Positions 4,794 to 5,574 of a stretch of DNA of 5,574 nucleotides are shown piece after piece. Position 1 is the first letter of the stretch, and each line of letters opens with the position of its first letter. Below the pieces are notes generated by a model. The model was not told the origin of the DNA and made no database searches. It saw only the letters and a program-made list of their open reading frames with translations. The stretch is from NCBI GenBank assembly GCA_020630355.1, contig JAHDBO010000146.1:1-5574 (forward strand), read 5' to 3'. Source of the stretch: Saprospiraceae bacterium (GTDB lineage: Bacteria > Bacteroidota > Bacteroidia > Chitinophagales > Saprospiraceae). Position numbers and translations under genes: made by a program.

Positions 4794-5574
4794 ATGAATG
4801 ATTCTTTTTTCATAAAACACCTTTTGAGTCTCTTTTTGATTTGCAACGCTCTATTGCTATTGGCGCAACAAGCAGAAATATCTCTGGACACCGCTGCAAT
4901 GGACAAAATGAACGGCTGCACGGAAGCCGATAAGCTGATTGCTTATTATCAGTTTGAAAAAGCCCTGACCCTGCTCGAAGGATGTGCCAAAGAACTCCCT
5001 AACGACGAAGATATTCTAGCCGACATGGGCTACTGCCATTTCAAACTAGGGCATTATGATGAGGCGAAATCATTCTACCAAAAAATTATCCACCAAAATC
5101 CAGAACAACTCAATGCGCTCACGCAACTAGCAGCTATCTACCAGAAAGAACAACGCTATGATGAAGCGCTCAATACTTATGAGAAACTATTAAGCTTCGA
5201 TTCTGAAAATAGCTTTTACAGCAAGCAAGCAGGCAATCTGGCACTACGGCTGAATAAAATACCACAAGCAATAGGTTTCTACAAAAAGGCTTTTGAACTC
5301 AATCCAAGTGATGTCGAAACCGCTGCCTCTTTGTCCAATATTTATATCAAAACCAAACAGACCCAACTAGCGCAAAACGTCATTGATGCCACATTGCCGA
5401 CTGCTCCAGAGAATATACGATTGCTTCGGGTGCAAGCACGGCTACATTATATACAAGACCAATACGACCTAACTACTATTACGGGAAAAAAATTATTAGA
5501 GTTGAAGGACTCTTCAGAGTATACCCTACGGATGGTCAGCATGGCGCACTATGGGTTAGAGCAATACGAAGAGG
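4794..5574 (+). CDS. secreted tetratricopeptide-repeat protein, 3' end cut by window edge
   Basis: An open frame from the ATG at 4794 runs 260 codons to the right edge without a stop. The N-terminus has a signal peptide: Lys8-His9, a hydrophobic core LLSLFLICNALLLL (10-23) and a likely LLA|QQ cleavage after residue 24, so the protein is exported to the periplasm or beyond. From about residue 40 it is built of about 34-residue helical pairs with TPR spacing. Examples are the units around YYQFEKALTLLEG (51-63), GYCHFKLGHYDEAKSFYQKI (79-98), AAIYQKEQRYDEALNTYEKL (113-132) and GNLALRLNKIPQAIGFYKKA (147-166). Weaker units follow at about 175-208, 209-241 and 242 onward. TPR arrays bind other proteins and give no enzymatic function. 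It lies 8 nt after the BlaI-family gene with no terminator between, so it is probably in the same operon. The missing C-terminus may hold another domain, so the function cannot be stated. Confidence 0.85.
   Translation, partial: MNDSFFIKHLLSLFLICNALLLLAQQAEISLDTAAMDKMNGCTEADKLIAYYQFEKALTLLEGCAKELPNDEDILADMGYCHFKLGHYDEAKSFYQKIIHQNPEQLNALTQLAAIYQKEQRYDEALNTYEKLLSFDSENSFYSKQAGNLALRLNKIPQAIGFYKKAFELNPSDVETAASLSNIYIKTKQTQLAQNVIDATLPTAPENIRLLRVQARLHYIQDQYDLTTITGKKLLELKDSSEYTLRMVSMAHYGLEQYEE

Noticed and set aside
4842..4844. Cys17 of the TPR protein as a lipobox cysteine
   Set aside because: It lies inside the hydrophobic core after Ile, not after Ala/Gly/Ser, and a conventional cleavage site follows at residue 24.

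Overview
The window looks like a piece of a Bacteroidota chromosome, probably from an environmental group such as Saprospiria or Cytophagia, although the sequence does not fix the genus. Three things support this. The gene families (bacterial GH3, a small Omp_b-brl_2-type barrel, BlaI and signal-peptide TPR proteins) are common in that phylum. The starts generally lack Shine-Dalgarno sites. Four gaps upstream of genes carry the Bacteroidota -7 element TAnnTTTG. The base composition is moderately AT-rich.

Layout from left to right. Positions 976 to 1 (minus strand) hold the first 325 codons of a GH3-family adenylating enzyme that runs off the left edge. A 270-bp divergent intergenic region follows, with one candidate promoter facing each way and four copies of a GAGCAA(A)/TTTGCT(C) motif. 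Positions 1247-1987 (+) encode a secreted 246-residue outer-membrane beta-barrel protein, closed by a clear intrinsic terminator. Positions 2061-2876 (+) encode an inositol-monophosphatase family enzyme. Positions 2999-4237 (+) encode an FtsX/MacB-type ABC-transporter permease without an adjacent ATPase. Next come a 15-bp perfect hairpin and a well-formed promoter. They are followed by a BlaI/MecI-family repressor (4423-4785) and, 8 nt downstream, a secreted TPR protein that is cut by the right edge.

The genes do not form a single pathway. The first four look like independent housekeeping or envelope genes. The only convincing operon is blaI-like plus TPR. It is unusual because BlaI repressors are normally paired with a BlaR1/MecR1-type M56 membrane protease, and none is present here. 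The promoter region of that pair has the richest non-coding structure in the window: four CGTTA/TAACG units in a hairpin, and two short direct repeats lying over the promoter. I found no mobile element, CRISPR array, tRNA, rRNA or recognised riboswitch. Nothing here clearly amounts to an undescribed system; the BlaI-TPR pair and its upstream region are the best lead.
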